Assembly (NCBI GenBank): GCA_965246995.1
Contig: OZ252008.1
Coordinates: 62,001 to 126,000, forward strand
Reading direction: 5' to 3'
Origin: VXRJ01 sp965246995
Lineage (GTDB): Bacteria; Acidobacteriota; Vicinamibacteria; Vicinamibacterales; UBA8438
Length of the DNA: 64,000 nt
This document shows positions 26,539-34,826 of the stretch, one piece after another. How positions within the stretch are numbered: position 1 is the stretch's first letter; each line of letters opens with the position of its first letter. The notes under the pieces were generated by a model that saw only the letters and a program-made list of their open reading frames with translations, had not been told where the DNA came from and searched no databases. Position numbers and translations under genes: made by a program.

Positions 26539-28308
26539 CTAAGGGGCGCCCGCGTCGGCAGCGAGGCAAGCTCCACGTTCGGGAAGTTCCCAGCGCGGTG
26601 GAGTCGCGAAGTCGGCGGCGTTGAGCCGTCCACCGCGGGCGGTGAGCCAACTGGCGACGGCCTCCCGGACGAGCGGCGCCGACGCTAGCGCGGCCTTCGG
26701 CCGCGCGACGATGGAGTCGCGTGCGGCACGCGCCGCGAAGAAGTCCGTGGTCGCCACGGCAAGGGTTTCGTCCGGGTCGATCGTCATTCCCGATGGCCGG
26801 ACGATCTCGAGTTGCCGGCGACCCCCCGGGCATGCCACCCGCACGCGGATACCCGACACGCTCGGGATTCCTCGCCGGCTGCGGGCCAGTTCGCGCGTCA
26901 ACTCGCCAGCCAGGGCTCGTTGCACCTGTGCCCCGGTCATCGTCAGCTCGACGATACGATTGTCGAAGGCGAACACGTCGTAGAGGGGTCCACGGGTGAG
27001 AGCTCCAGCCGGCAGCCCCGCGCGCAGCCCCGCACGCCTGCCACCCATGCCGATCGCCAGATCCGCGCCCGGCACGGCGGCCAGGAGGGCATCCGCGAAG
27101 AGGTTGCCCAGCGGCGATTCGATGCCGTCAGGGTTCCGCGGGAGAGGTGTCTCCAGAGTGACGCCGAGCGGCTCGGCGCGCCAGCGGTTCACGCGCTCGA
27201 GCTCCGGTTGCATCGCGGCGACGATCGACGCGTCGGGCCGGACCGGCGCAGCTTCGTAGGTCGCCGGCGTGGCCCCGCCGCCGGTCGCGCAGGACCACCC
27301 GTCCGGGGCGACGGCGGCACAGACCGTCTGGGGCGGAAAGAGTCGAGCCGCCACGACCCCGGCGCCGCGCTCGACGGTCAGATCGACGCGAGCGAACGCG
27401 CTTCCCCGCGAATAGGCCTGGACAATCGGGATGCCGGCCACCTCGTGCGCCAGCGCCCGGTGGGTGTGTCCGGCGACGATCGCATCGACGAGACCAGACG
27501 GTAACTGCCGGGCCAGTTCGAAGATCTCGGCATCGTCGTCGCACGACGACAGGTCAGTGGGATCGTCAAACCGAAAGCACGCGCCGCCGGCGTGCGCGAG
27601 AACCAGCACGAGGTCGGCGCCGCGCCGGCGCAGACGCCGCGCCTCGTTCTCGACGGTGAGTGCGAGCGCCGTCGTGTCGAGCCCCTGGACGTTGGCGGCG
27701 AGCGCCCTCGTGAGCCCCTCGCGGGTCATGACGCCGACGATGCCCACCCGCAGGCCCGCCGCGTCGACGAGCGTGGACGGCCGGACGTTCGGCCATTCGA
27801 GCGGGCGTCGGGTCGACGTGTCGATCACGTTCGCCGCCAGAAACGGAAACCGTCCGCGGGCGGCCGCGGCCTTGAGCGCACCGCGCATGTCGGGCGTCCC
27901 GCTGTCCCCGGGCGCGGTGTCGATGGCCCCGTAATCGAACTCGTGGTTCCCGATGGCGAGCGCGTCGTAGCCGAGCGCGTTGTAGGCATCGACGACGAGG
28001 GCTCCTTCCGAGAGATTGGAGGAGACCCCGCCCTCGAAGGTGTCGCCCGCGTCCAGCAGCAGCACCGCGCCGCCGTCGGCCGCTCTCGCCGCGCGCAGGT
28101 TGCGCAGATACCCGCCCAGCAGCGCGAGGCCTCCCTGCCCATCGTTGGGGAACACGCGGCCGTGCAGGTCCGTGGTGCCGACGATGGAAAGCGTCACGCG
28201 TGCCGTCGCGCCGCCCGGATCGGCGGGGGGAGCCTGCGTCGTCCCGACCGACCCCGCGAGAGAAACGGAGGCCGCGACGAGCGCAGCCGAGGCCCAGGTG
28301 TTCGTCAC
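26539..28308 (-). CDS. Secreted 5'-nucleotidase / cyclic phosphodiesterase
   Basis: 589 residues with an export signal at the N-terminus. The metallophosphoesterase domain shows TTDLHG (D47, H49), LDAGDTFEG (D87), GNHEFDYG (N121-H122) and AGHTHRAL, which together bind two metal ions. The C-terminal 5'-nucleotidase domain follows (SPLGNLFADALLAAVPGADL, LYDVFAFDNRIVELTMTG, VATTDFFAA). The family hydrolyses nucleotides, UDP-sugars and cyclic nucleotides in the periplasm for salvage. The Asn usually found near the C-terminal substrate loop is replaced in AIGMGGRRAG, so activity on nucleosides may be altered. Its start overlaps the stop of the NHL gene upstream by 4 bp, indicating translational coupling. 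Confidence 0.86.
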   Translation of the reverse strand: MTNTWASAALVAASVSLAGSVGTTQAPPADPGGATARVTLSIVGTTDLHGRVFPNDGQGGLALLGGYLRNLRAARAADGGAVLLLDAGDTFEGGVSSNLSEGALVVDAYNALGYDALAIGNHEFDYGAIDTAPGDSGTPDMRGALKAAAARGRFPFLAANVIDTSTRRPLEWPNVRPSTLVDAAGLRVGIVGVMTREGLTRALAANVQGLDTTALALTVENEARRLRRRGADLVLVLAHAGGACFRFDDPTDLSSCDDDAEIFELARQLPSGLVDAIVAGHTHRALAHEVAGIPIVQAYSRGSAFARVDLTVERGAGVVAARLFPPQTVCAAVAPDGWSCATGGGATPATYEAAPVRPDASIVAAMQPELERVNRWRAEPLGVTLETPLPRNPDGIESPLGNLFADALLAAVPGADLAIGMGGRRAGLRAGLPAGALTRGPLYDVFAFDNRIVELTMTGAQVQRALAGELTRELARSRRGIPSVSGIRVRVACPGGRRQLEIVRPSGMTIDPDETLAVATTDFFAARAARDSIVARPKAALASAPLVREAVASWLTARGGRLNAADFATPPRWELPERGACLAADAGAP

Positions 28309-29579
28309 CTCTGCCCAGGCGCAACCATCCTGGTGACGCGGCCGACGCTCGTGTCGCCTGCATACAGGTTGTCGTGCCTGTCCATGGCCCAGTAGCCGGC
28401 TTCAGTGAACTGGCCCGTCCCTATCCCCATGCCGTTACCGATCGCGCCGAGCACCTTGCCGGTCGGGTCCAGCTTGAGGAACTGGCCATCCTGACCGCTT
28501 GCCATCCATGGCCGGCCGTGCGAGTCGAAGTAGAGGGCGCACGGGAGGTTTCTCATCTGCAGCGTCCTGAGGAACGTGCCGTCGGCCGTATAGATGACGA
28601 TGCGATAGTCCTCGCGGTCGCCGATCCAGACATCGCCGTTCGCGGGATCGACGGCGAGCCCGTGGGCCGAGTTGAATTTCCCCGGACCGACCTCGTTGCC
28701 GAACCATTGGTTGATGTAATTGCCGTCGCTGTCTACGTGCAGGATCCGCGAGGCGCCGATACTGTTGGCCGGATCGTCGCTATCGGTGTCGTTGGGGCTC
28801 TCGTTGCCATGCCCCTGGGCGATATAGACATCGCCGTTTGGCCCGAAGGCGACCATGACCGGCTGCCAGAGCAGCCTCTGTCCCCTGGCTTCGTCCCAGT
28901 CCCCCCGGCGTCCGGCCTCGCCGAGCGTCAGGAGAAGCTCGCCCTCGGGACTGAGCTTCATCACGGTGGCGCCGTGCGTGGCGGTGATCCAGACATTGTC
29001 CTCCGCATCGACTGCCATGCCGTGCGCCTTGTCCTGATAGCCGATTACGTCCGGGCCGACCTCGAGGACGAGGTTGTAGTCCGGATCGAACTTGAAGAGC
29101 TGCGGTTTCCCGGCTGGTGCGCGCTGAAAGACCCAGAGGTGGTCCTTCGAATCGAGGGCCACCGCCGAAACGCCGCCGAAGCCGGCGGGCAGCTCGTAGG
29201 GATACGTGAAGGTGTAGCCCAGCGTCTGTTCCCACTGCACGCGCTGCAACGACTGGCGGGTGCGGCCATCCCGCCTGCCGCAGATAGGCGAGCGCCTGCA
29301 GCCGGGTGTCTCTCCGGCGGTGGTGCTGTAACCTCCGGCTTCGCCGCGGGGGACCGTCGTGACCTGTCCATCCCGATCGACAACCGTCCGTCCCCCGGGG
29401 TCAGGGAACGATCCCTGCATAAACCACGCCGGCGACCCGTCGACGGCCGAACCCTCTGAGGGCGGACCCTCCGAGGGCGGACCCTTTGAGGGCGGCCGTG
29501 TCTGAGCGAGCGCCGGCATCCCGGCGAGCATCAGGCCGAGAGTGACGACGGCGACACCGGTGAAATCGTTTTTCTTCAT
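28305..29579 (-). CDS. Secreted NHL-repeat beta-propeller protein
   Basis: 424 residues with a signal peptide (VTLGLMLAGMPALAQ), then a low-complexity linker of repeated PPSEG units, then a propeller with blades such as GVSAVALDSKDHLWVF, HGMAVDAEDNVWITATHG, AFGPNGDVYIAQGHGNES and HGLAVDPANGDVWIGDRED. It shares architecture with the lipoprotein at 25186. It precedes and overlaps the 5'-nucleotidase gene, so the two are probably expressed together. Two CR-rich residues stretches in the linker (PGCRRSPICGRR) are unusual. Function unknown beyond a binding scaffold or lyase-like propeller. Confidence 0.8.
   Translation of the reverse strand: MKKNDFTGVAVVTLGLMLAGMPALAQTRPPSKGPPSEGPPSEGSAVDGSPAWFMQGSFPDPGGRTVVDRDGQVTTVPRGEAGGYSTTAGETPGCRRSPICGRRDGRTRQSLQRVQWEQTLGYTFTYPYELPAGFGGVSAVALDSKDHLWVFQRAPAGKPQLFKFDPDYNLVLEVGPDVIGYQDKAHGMAVDAEDNVWITATHGATVMKLSPEGELLLTLGEAGRRGDWDEARGQRLLWQPVMVAFGPNGDVYIAQGHGNESPNDTDSDDPANSIGASRILHVDSDGNYINQWFGNEVGPGKFNSAHGLAVDPANGDVWIGDREDYRIVIYTADGTFLRTLQMRNLPCALYFDSHGRPWMASGQDGQFLKLDPTGKVLGAIGNGMGIGTGQFTEAGYWAMDRHDNLYAGDTSVGRVTRMVAPGQR
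29451..29495 (-). repeat. Three in-frame 15-bp tandem repeats (PPS(E/K)G linker)
   Basis: Three phased 15-mers of the form ACCCTNNGAGGGCGG at 29451, 29466 and 29481 encode the PPSKG/PPSEG linker of the NHL protein. Each unit contains CCCT-NN-AGGG and can pair on itself. Copy number probably varies by slippage. Confidence 0.85.
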
Positions 29580-29660
29580 CAGGCCTCCAGGACTCCGTGG
29601 GTGTCATTCCTACCCGCGCCGCAGCCGAGCTGCGCGGCGCGGGTACACCGCCGGTCGCCG

Positions 29661-31730
29661 CTACGGATCGACGGTAATCTCCCCGACGGCCCAGGGATGA
29701 TCCTCGCAGTGATAGAGAAAGGTCCCGGGATCGTCGAAGGTGACGAAGCCCCACAGTCCCGGCCCGAGCGTGTCGGTGCTCCAGCTCCCGTCGCGCGCCG
29801 CCACCGTGTGCGCCATCTCGCCGTTGTTGGTGAACCGCACGCGCGTGCCGGCGGTGACGCGGGCCCGGACCGGGTTGAAGTTGTGCTCGTCGAATGCGTA
29901 GCGCCGGCCGCCGACGGAACCTCTCGGGTTCTCGAGGAGCGTGGCGGTCTCGATCTCGTTCGTCTCACGCGGCGTAGGACCGCTCGGCTGATCGTCCACC
30001 GGCGGGTCGGGCGACGGTTCCCCCCGCGCCGGCACCGTGCCGTCGAGCGTGAACGCCCACAGTTCGGGTCCCATCGCGATAGCGATGTACTGCGTGCCGT
30101 CCAGCGTGTAGGTAGCGGCCGGGCCGGGCCGGAGGCGCGCACCTTCTTCGCTGGTCCGGAACGCCCACCGGCGGGCGCCGGTCCGGACGTCGTACGCCTC
30201 CATCTGCCCGCCGGGCGAACCGCGGAACAACAGGCCGCCCGCCGTGACGAGCGGACCGCTGGTGCCGAGAAACGCGCTCGGCATCTCTTTCTTCCAGACG
30301 ACGCGCCCGGTCCGCGTGTCGACGGCGGCCAGGATCCCGACCGCCTCAGGCAGGGTCAGATGGAACCGGGCGGTGTTCCAGACGAACGGATCCGCGAACC
30401 GGCGGGCGCGGCCGACATGCGCGCGACCCTGGGCGTAGACGTAGCCGGTTTGGGGTGAGAACGCCATCGGCGTGACCCGTACCAGCGGAATCGGCACGCC
30501 GGGCGCGACGACGGTCTGTTCGTCGACCGACGGCGGCGTATAGCTGCTGCAATTGAGCTGGAACGGCGGCGGCACGCGGTCGCGCCAGTAGGAACACTCC
30601 GGGAGGATGCTCTCGGTACGGGTCGGGAACGGCTGGGTCGGCACGGTGCGCTGCTGGTCGTCCTGCGGCACCGGCCGGTCCTCGATCGGCAGGAGCGGCT
30701 CGCCGGTCTCCCGGTTGAAGAAAAATAGGTAGCCGTCGGCCCGCATCGCGGCGACCGCCTTGACCGGTTCGCCGTCCATCGTGATGTCGTACAGCAGCAG
30801 CGGCGTGGCGATGTCGGCGTCCCAGATATCGTGGCGCACCACCTGGTAGTGCCACCGCCGCTCGCCCGTCTCCATGTCGAGCGCGAGGACGGAAGCCGTG
30901 AACAGGTTGTCCCCGTCGCGGAGTTCGCCGCCGAACATCGGCACGGGGTTGCCGGTCGAGAAATAGACCATTCCCAGGTCCGGGTCGACCGTTCCCTGCA
31001 GCCAGACGCCACCGCCGCCGAACTGCCAACTGTCGTTGTCCTGCGGCCAGGTGTCATGGCCGAACTCGCCCGGACGCGGCACGATGAAGAAAGTCCACTC
31101 CACCTCACCGGTCCCGGCATCGAGAGCCACCACCCGGCCCTGTCCGCCGATATCACCATTCGCGATGCCGACAAACACCTTGCCGCGCGCGTACATGGGC
31201 GCGGTCGTCACCGTCTCGCCCGGCGCCGGTGGGACCTCTCCGACCGGCGTCGCCCAGACCAGTTCGCCGTCTTCCCGATCGAGCGCGATAACTTCCCCGC
31301 TCCGCGTGCCGAAAAAGATCCGGTCACCGCCCATCGCGACGCCTTGCCACGACGGAACCCGTCCCGCCTCGGGATCCGGCTCCCAGCGCCAGATTGGATC
31401 GCCCGTCCGCGCATCGAACGCGAAGACGTTCGCGCCGCCGGTCAGGTAGATGACGCCGTCCTGCACCACCGTGGTCGCGCGCGACGACGCGCCGCCGGGG
31501 AGCGGGGTCACCCACGCCGCACCAAGGCGATCGACGGTGTCGGTCGCCACCGCGTCGAGGGTGGAGTAGCGCGAGCTGGACCAGTTACCGCCGGTGAAGG
31601 GCCAGTCGGTGGACGGATAGCCGCGGCCCGGATCAGGGGCCTGCCCGGCGAGGCCGCCCGCGAGCAGCAGGACCGTGATCACCGATGCCGCAACGGCGAC
31701 GATGGCGCGATAGGGTCGAGGCGTGATCAT
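29661..31730 (-). CDS. PQQ-type beta-propeller dehydrogenase with C-terminal cupredoxin (paralogue A)
   Basis: 689 residues from ATG 31730, chosen over 31766 because GAGGAGAG precedes it. After a signal segment comes a quinoprotein alcohol dehydrogenase-like propeller (WPFTGGNWSSSRYSTLDAV, VFAFDARTGDPIWRWEPD, ALDMETGERRWHYQVVRHD, FNRETGEPLLPIEDRPVPQ). The last ~90 residues are a cupredoxin: NPVRARVTAG, MAHTVAARDGS and FLYHCEDHPWAVGEI supply the His and Cys-His ligands of a mononuclear copper site. The usual axial Met position is not obvious. The fusion would let electrons pass from a quinone or substrate site to copper in one chain. Close relatives lie at 37100 and 41363. Confidence 0.82.
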   Translation of the reverse strand: MITPRPYRAIVAVAASVITVLLLAGGLAGQAPDPGRGYPSTDWPFTGGNWSSSRYSTLDAVATDTVDRLGAAWVTPLPGGASSRATTVVQDGVIYLTGGANVFAFDARTGDPIWRWEPDPEAGRVPSWQGVAMGGDRIFFGTRSGEVIALDREDGELVWATPVGEVPPAPGETVTTAPMYARGKVFVGIANGDIGGQGRVVALDAGTGEVEWTFFIVPRPGEFGHDTWPQDNDSWQFGGGGVWLQGTVDPDLGMVYFSTGNPVPMFGGELRDGDNLFTASVLALDMETGERRWHYQVVRHDIWDADIATPLLLYDITMDGEPVKAVAAMRADGYLFFFNRETGEPLLPIEDRPVPQDDQQRTVPTQPFPTRTESILPECSYWRDRVPPPFQLNCSSYTPPSVDEQTVVAPGVPIPLVRVTPMAFSPQTGYVYAQGRAHVGRARRFADPFVWNTARFHLTLPEAVGILAAVDTRTGRVVWKKEMPSAFLGTSGPLVTAGGLLFRGSPGGQMEAYDVRTGARRWAFRTSEEGARLRPGPAATYTLDGTQYIAIAMGPELWAFTLDGTVPARGEPSPDPPVDDQPSGPTPRETNEIETATLLENPRGSVGGRRYAFDEHNFNPVRARVTAGTRVRFTNNGEMAHTVAARDGSWSTDTLGPGLWGFVTFDDPGTFLYHCEDHPWAVGEITVDP

Positions 31731-31828
31731 GACGCTCTCCTCTCTCAGGTCTCCCGTCCGCACCACGATATACCCGAACGGTTACACTAGCCGGCGCATC
31801 AATCTTCAAGTCTGAACGGAGTCCTGTC

Positions 31829-32299
31829 ATGAAGTGTCTGCTGCTCGGTCTCGGACTCGTTCTCGCTCTGGTCACGCCGGCGTTCGCCCAGGGTCCGGCC
31901 GCGACGGTCGCCGACCTCGCGTGGATGACGGGCAACTACCAGGGCGACACCGGCAACGGGACGCTCGAGGAAAACTGGGCGGAGCCGGACGGCGGTTCCA
32001 TTGCGTCGCTCGTCCGGTCGACGGCGGGTGGAGCCACCAACATGATCGAGCTCATCGTCGTGGAAGAGACGGGCAATTCGCTGACACTGCGCCTCAAGCA
32101 GTGGGATCCGGGCATGAAGCCGCGGGCCGACGGCTTCCAGGTGATGGAGCTGATCGAGATCGGCGACAAGAAGGTGCGCTTCACGAACACGGGTGAGGGC
32201 GGATTGCAGCAGCTCGGCTACAGCCTCGTCGGCGATCAGTTCACCATCTCCGTCAAGACGGCCCAGGGTGAATTCGACATTCCCCTGACCCGGCAATAG
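31829..32299 (+). CDS. Secreted DUF6265-like protein
   Basis: 156 residues with a clean signal peptide (LLLGLGLVLALVTPAFAQ). The mature part starts ATVADLAWMTGNYQGDTGNG, then LEENWAEPDGGSI, the hallmark of small lipocalin-like DUF6265 barrels. No enzymatic residues can be assigned. It diverges from the paralogue A gene and is followed after 26 bp by a PQQ dehydrogenase, with which it is probably co-transcribed. A -10-like TACACT at 31783-31788 lies in the divergent spacer. Confidence 0.75.
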   Translation: MKCLLLGLGLVLALVTPAFAQGPAATVADLAWMTGNYQGDTGNGTLEENWAEPDGGSIASLVRSTAGGATNMIELIVVEETGNSLTLRLKQWDPGMKPRADGFQVMELIEIGDKKVRFTNTGEGGLQQLGYSLVGDQFTISVKTAQGEFDIPLTRQ

Positions 32300-32325
32300 C
32301 CAGACTGTCGAAAGGACCACAACGG

Positions 32326-34071
32326 ATGCGTCTGCTCCCTCGACCCGTTTGCGGCGTGATCGCGGCGTGCCTGCTCGCGGGAGCGTTCGTCTCGGCACAG
32401 TCCCCCACCGACGACTACACGCCGGTCACCGAGCAGATGCTCGTCGACCCCCCGGGGGACGACTGGCTGATGTGGCGGCGCAGCTACAACCACTGGGGTC
32501 ACAGCCCCCTCGACCAGATCGACACCACTAATGTCGGTGACCTGCGCCTCGCCTGGGCGTGGACCATGGCGGAGGGCCTGCAGGAGACCACGCCGCTCGT
32601 CCACGACGGCATCATGTTCCTGGTCCAGGCGTGCGACTACGTCGAGGCGCTCGACGTTCGCGACGGCACCCGGCTGTGGGAATACCGCCGGCCGCGGGTC
32701 GAGCACGCCGCCACGCTGGCCTGCGCGAACCGCAACGGGACCCTCTACGAAGACAAGCTGTTCATCGGCACCCACGACGCCCATCTGGTGGCGCTCGACG
32801 CGCGCACCGGCGAGGTGGTGTGGGACCAGACGGTCGGCGACTGGGAGGTCGGCCAGCACTACTCCGGCGGGCCGCAGATCATCAAGGGCCGGGTGGTGGC
32901 CGGGATGTCGGGCTGTTACTACCTCAATACGCGCTGCTGGATTTCGGCCCACGACGCCGAGACCGGGGAGGAGGCGTGGCGCACCTACACGATTCCCCGC
33001 GCCGGCGAGTTCGGCTACGACACCTGGGGTGACATCCCGGACGAGATGCGGCGCGGCGGCTCCTCATGGAATGCGCCGAGTTACGACCCCGAGCTGAATC
33101 TGATCTACGCGGGCGTCGGGGTGCCGATTCCGTGGGGCTCGGTGCAGCGCGGCACCGGCGACGGCGATGTCCTCTACACGAATTCCACCCTCGCAATCGA
33201 CGCCGACACGGGCGAAATCGTGTGGTACTTCCAGCACACCCCGAACGACGAGTGGGATCTCGACCATCCGTACGCCCGGCTCATCGTCGAGACCGAGGTG
33301 TCGCCGGACCCCGACGCGGTCGAATGGTTGAACGGCGGGATCACGCCCGGCTCGCGGCGGAAGATCGTGACCGGCATCCCGGGCAAGACGGGTATCGTCT
33401 GGGCGCTCGATGCCGCCACCGGGGCGTTCCTCTGGGCCGAGCCGACGAACCGCCAGAACGTGGTCGCCGATGTCGACGCCGAGAGCCGCCGCGTGATCCT
33501 CAACGAGGCGCTCAAGTTCCCGCAGGTCGGCGAGCCGGTCTACGTCTGTCCGAGCCTGACCGGCGGCATCAACTGGAACGCGACCGCCTACCACCCGGGC
33601 ACCAATGCCCTGTATGCGCCGACCAACAACGTCTGCATGAACATCACGCTCAACGAGTTCCGTGACCGCACGGGCTTCCACCATGGGTCGGCGGGAGCCA
33701 CGCGCGAGGTGGCGCCGGACGTCGACGGGCAGGTCGGCATGCTGACGGCGATGAATATGGCGACGGGTGGAACGCTATGGGTTCATCGCCAGCGGGCCGG
33801 CATCGGCGGTTCCGTCCTGACCACCGGCGGCGGGCTGGTGTTCGTGACCGATGACGCGCGCCGCTTTCGAGCGTTCGACGCGCAGACCGGCGAGATCCTC
33901 TGGGAGCAGATCCTCAACTCGAGCGCCGGTGGCTTCCCGGTGAGCTACATGCACGACGGCGTGCAGTACGTCGCCATCGCGGCCGGAGGCGGCGTCAACT
34001 ACCGGATGGTCACGCCGGAAGTCCAGCAGCCGCCGCGCGGCAACATACTCTACGTCTTCCGGCTTCGCTGA
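32326..34071 (+). CDS. PQQ-dependent alcohol dehydrogenase-like quinoprotein
   Basis: 581 residues, signal peptide at the N-terminus, then an eight-bladed propeller of the type I quinoprotein alcohol dehydrogenase kind. Landmarks are WRRSYNHWGHSPLDQI, QETTPLVHDGIMFL, SSWNAPSYDPELNLIYAGV, GIPGKTGIVWALDAATG, GGINWNATAYHPGTNALYAP and SVLTTGGGLVFVTDDARRF. These enzymes oxidise alcohols in the periplasm using PQQ and Ca2+ or a lanthanide. The adjacent Cys-Cys pair typical of methanol dehydrogenase is not seen; GCYYLNTRC has two spaced Cys instead. There is no C-terminal cytochrome c domain, so a separate electron acceptor is needed. Confidence 0.85.
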   Translation: MRLLPRPVCGVIAACLLAGAFVSAQSPTDDYTPVTEQMLVDPPGDDWLMWRRSYNHWGHSPLDQIDTTNVGDLRLAWAWTMAEGLQETTPLVHDGIMFLVQACDYVEALDVRDGTRLWEYRRPRVEHAATLACANRNGTLYEDKLFIGTHDAHLVALDARTGEVVWDQTVGDWEVGQHYSGGPQIIKGRVVAGMSGCYYLNTRCWISAHDAETGEEAWRTYTIPRAGEFGYDTWGDIPDEMRRGGSSWNAPSYDPELNLIYAGVGVPIPWGSVQRGTGDGDVLYTNSTLAIDADTGEIVWYFQHTPNDEWDLDHPYARLIVETEVSPDPDAVEWLNGGITPGSRRKIVTGIPGKTGIVWALDAATGAFLWAEPTNRQNVVADVDAESRRVILNEALKFPQVGEPVYVCPSLTGGINWNATAYHPGTNALYAPTNNVCMNITLNEFRDRTGFHHGSAGATREVAPDVDGQVGMLTAMNMATGGTLWVHRQRAGIGGSVLTTGGGLVFVTDDARRFRAFDAQTGEILWEQILNSSAGGFPVSYMHDGVQYVAIAAGGGVNYRMVTPEVQQPPRGNILYVFRLR

Positions 34072-34148
34072 AACGCGCGGCTCCGGCAGCGCGTAGTTGC
34101 TGCGGAACGCCTGGGAACGGCCCCTACCGTTGACGGACCGGGGGCTTG

Positions 34149-34165
34149 GGTAATACCGTATTACC
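34149..34165. promoter_or_regulatory. Palindromic operator candidate of the toxin-antitoxin pair
   Basis: GGTAATACCGTATTACC is a perfect 8-bp inverted repeat around one central base. It ends 4 bp before the antitoxin ATG at 34170 and is markedly AT-rich against its surroundings. RHH antitoxins normally repress their own promoters through such palindromes. Confidence 0.65.
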
Positions 34166-34169
34166 TCTC

Positions 34170-34412
34170 ATGGCGACAGTCTCCTTCAAGGTCAGTGACG
34201 AGGAAGCCCGCCTGATAAGGACCCGGGCCAGGAGGGAGGGCGTCAGCGTCTCGGAGTACCTCCGGCGCCGGGCGCGTCTCGCCATGCCCGCGCCCAGCTC
34301 GCCCAGGCTTGTGCGGTGTCCGCATACGGGCGCGATGATCTTCGCCGCCCCGGAGGACCAGCCCCCGCTCACGACAGACACGGTGCAGGACCTTCTCGCG
34401 GACTTCCCGTGA
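34170..34412 (+). CDS. Ribbon-helix-helix antitoxin
   Basis: 80 residues from ATG 34170; an in-frame TTG at 34146 would run through the palindrome and is less likely. The N-terminus is a ribbon-helix-helix motif (ATVSFKVSDEEARLIRTRAR, then GVSVSEYLRRRAR). The C-terminal part, with CPHTGAMIFAAPED and TTDTVQDLLADFP, would be the toxin-binding tail. The stop overlaps the GTG start of the PIN toxin by 4 bp (GTGA). There is no room for a ribosome site separate from the palindrome, so operator binding could also hide the start. Confidence 0.82.
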   Translation: MATVSFKVSDEEARLIRTRARREGVSVSEYLRRRARLAMPAPSSPRLVRCPHTGAMIFAAPEDQPPLTTDTVQDLLADFP

Positions 34413-34822
34413 AGTACCTCCTGGACGTCAACGTCCTCGTCGCATGGGGGTGGTCCGATCATGTCGCCCATGAGCAAACCGCCAAGTGGATCGCCGCTAC
34501 GATGAAGCAGAGGGCCTCCCGGTTGCTGACATCGCCGATCCCGGAGCTTGGGTTCGTCCGCGTGTCGGTTCAACGCACGGCGGGACGCGTGACGGTCAGT
34601 GCGGCGGGAGACGCGCTGGCAGGCATGCTGCGCAGCCTCGGTGCACACCATGCCTTTCTGCCCGACGACCAGCCGGCCCGCGGGTTCCCCGAGTGGTGTC
34701 GTCAGGCGTCGCGCACCACGGACGCCCACGTTCTGGAGCTAGCGAAGGCGCACGGGGCGAGACTCGCCACGCTCGACGAACGTATTCCTGGAGCGTTCCT
34801 CGTTCCCGGCTCGCGCGAGTGA
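34409..34822 (+). CDS. PIN-domain toxin (VapC-like RNase)
   Basis: 137 residues from GTG 34409. PIN motifs are KYLLDVNVLVAWGWSDH (first Asp), PIPELGFVRV (Glu), SRTTDAHVLELAKAHGARLA (Asp) and TLDERIPG (Asp). Family members use these four acidic residues to hold Mg2+ and cut RNA. It differs clearly in sequence from the PIN toxin at 4110, so the two pairs are independent. It ends 4 bp from the 3' end of the convergent quinoprotein gene. Confidence 0.84.
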   Translation: MKYLLDVNVLVAWGWSDHVAHEQTAKWIAATMKQRASRLLTSPIPELGFVRVSVQRTAGRVTVSAAGDALAGMLRSLGAHHAFLPDDQPARGFPEWCRQASRTTDAHVLELAKAHGARLATLDERIPGAFLVPGSRE

Positions 34823-34826
34823 CGCG

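Noticed and set aside
29451..29495. CRISPR-like array
   Set aside because: Units are 15 bp without spacers and encode an in-frame protein linker. No CRISPR array or cas gene was found anywhere in the window.
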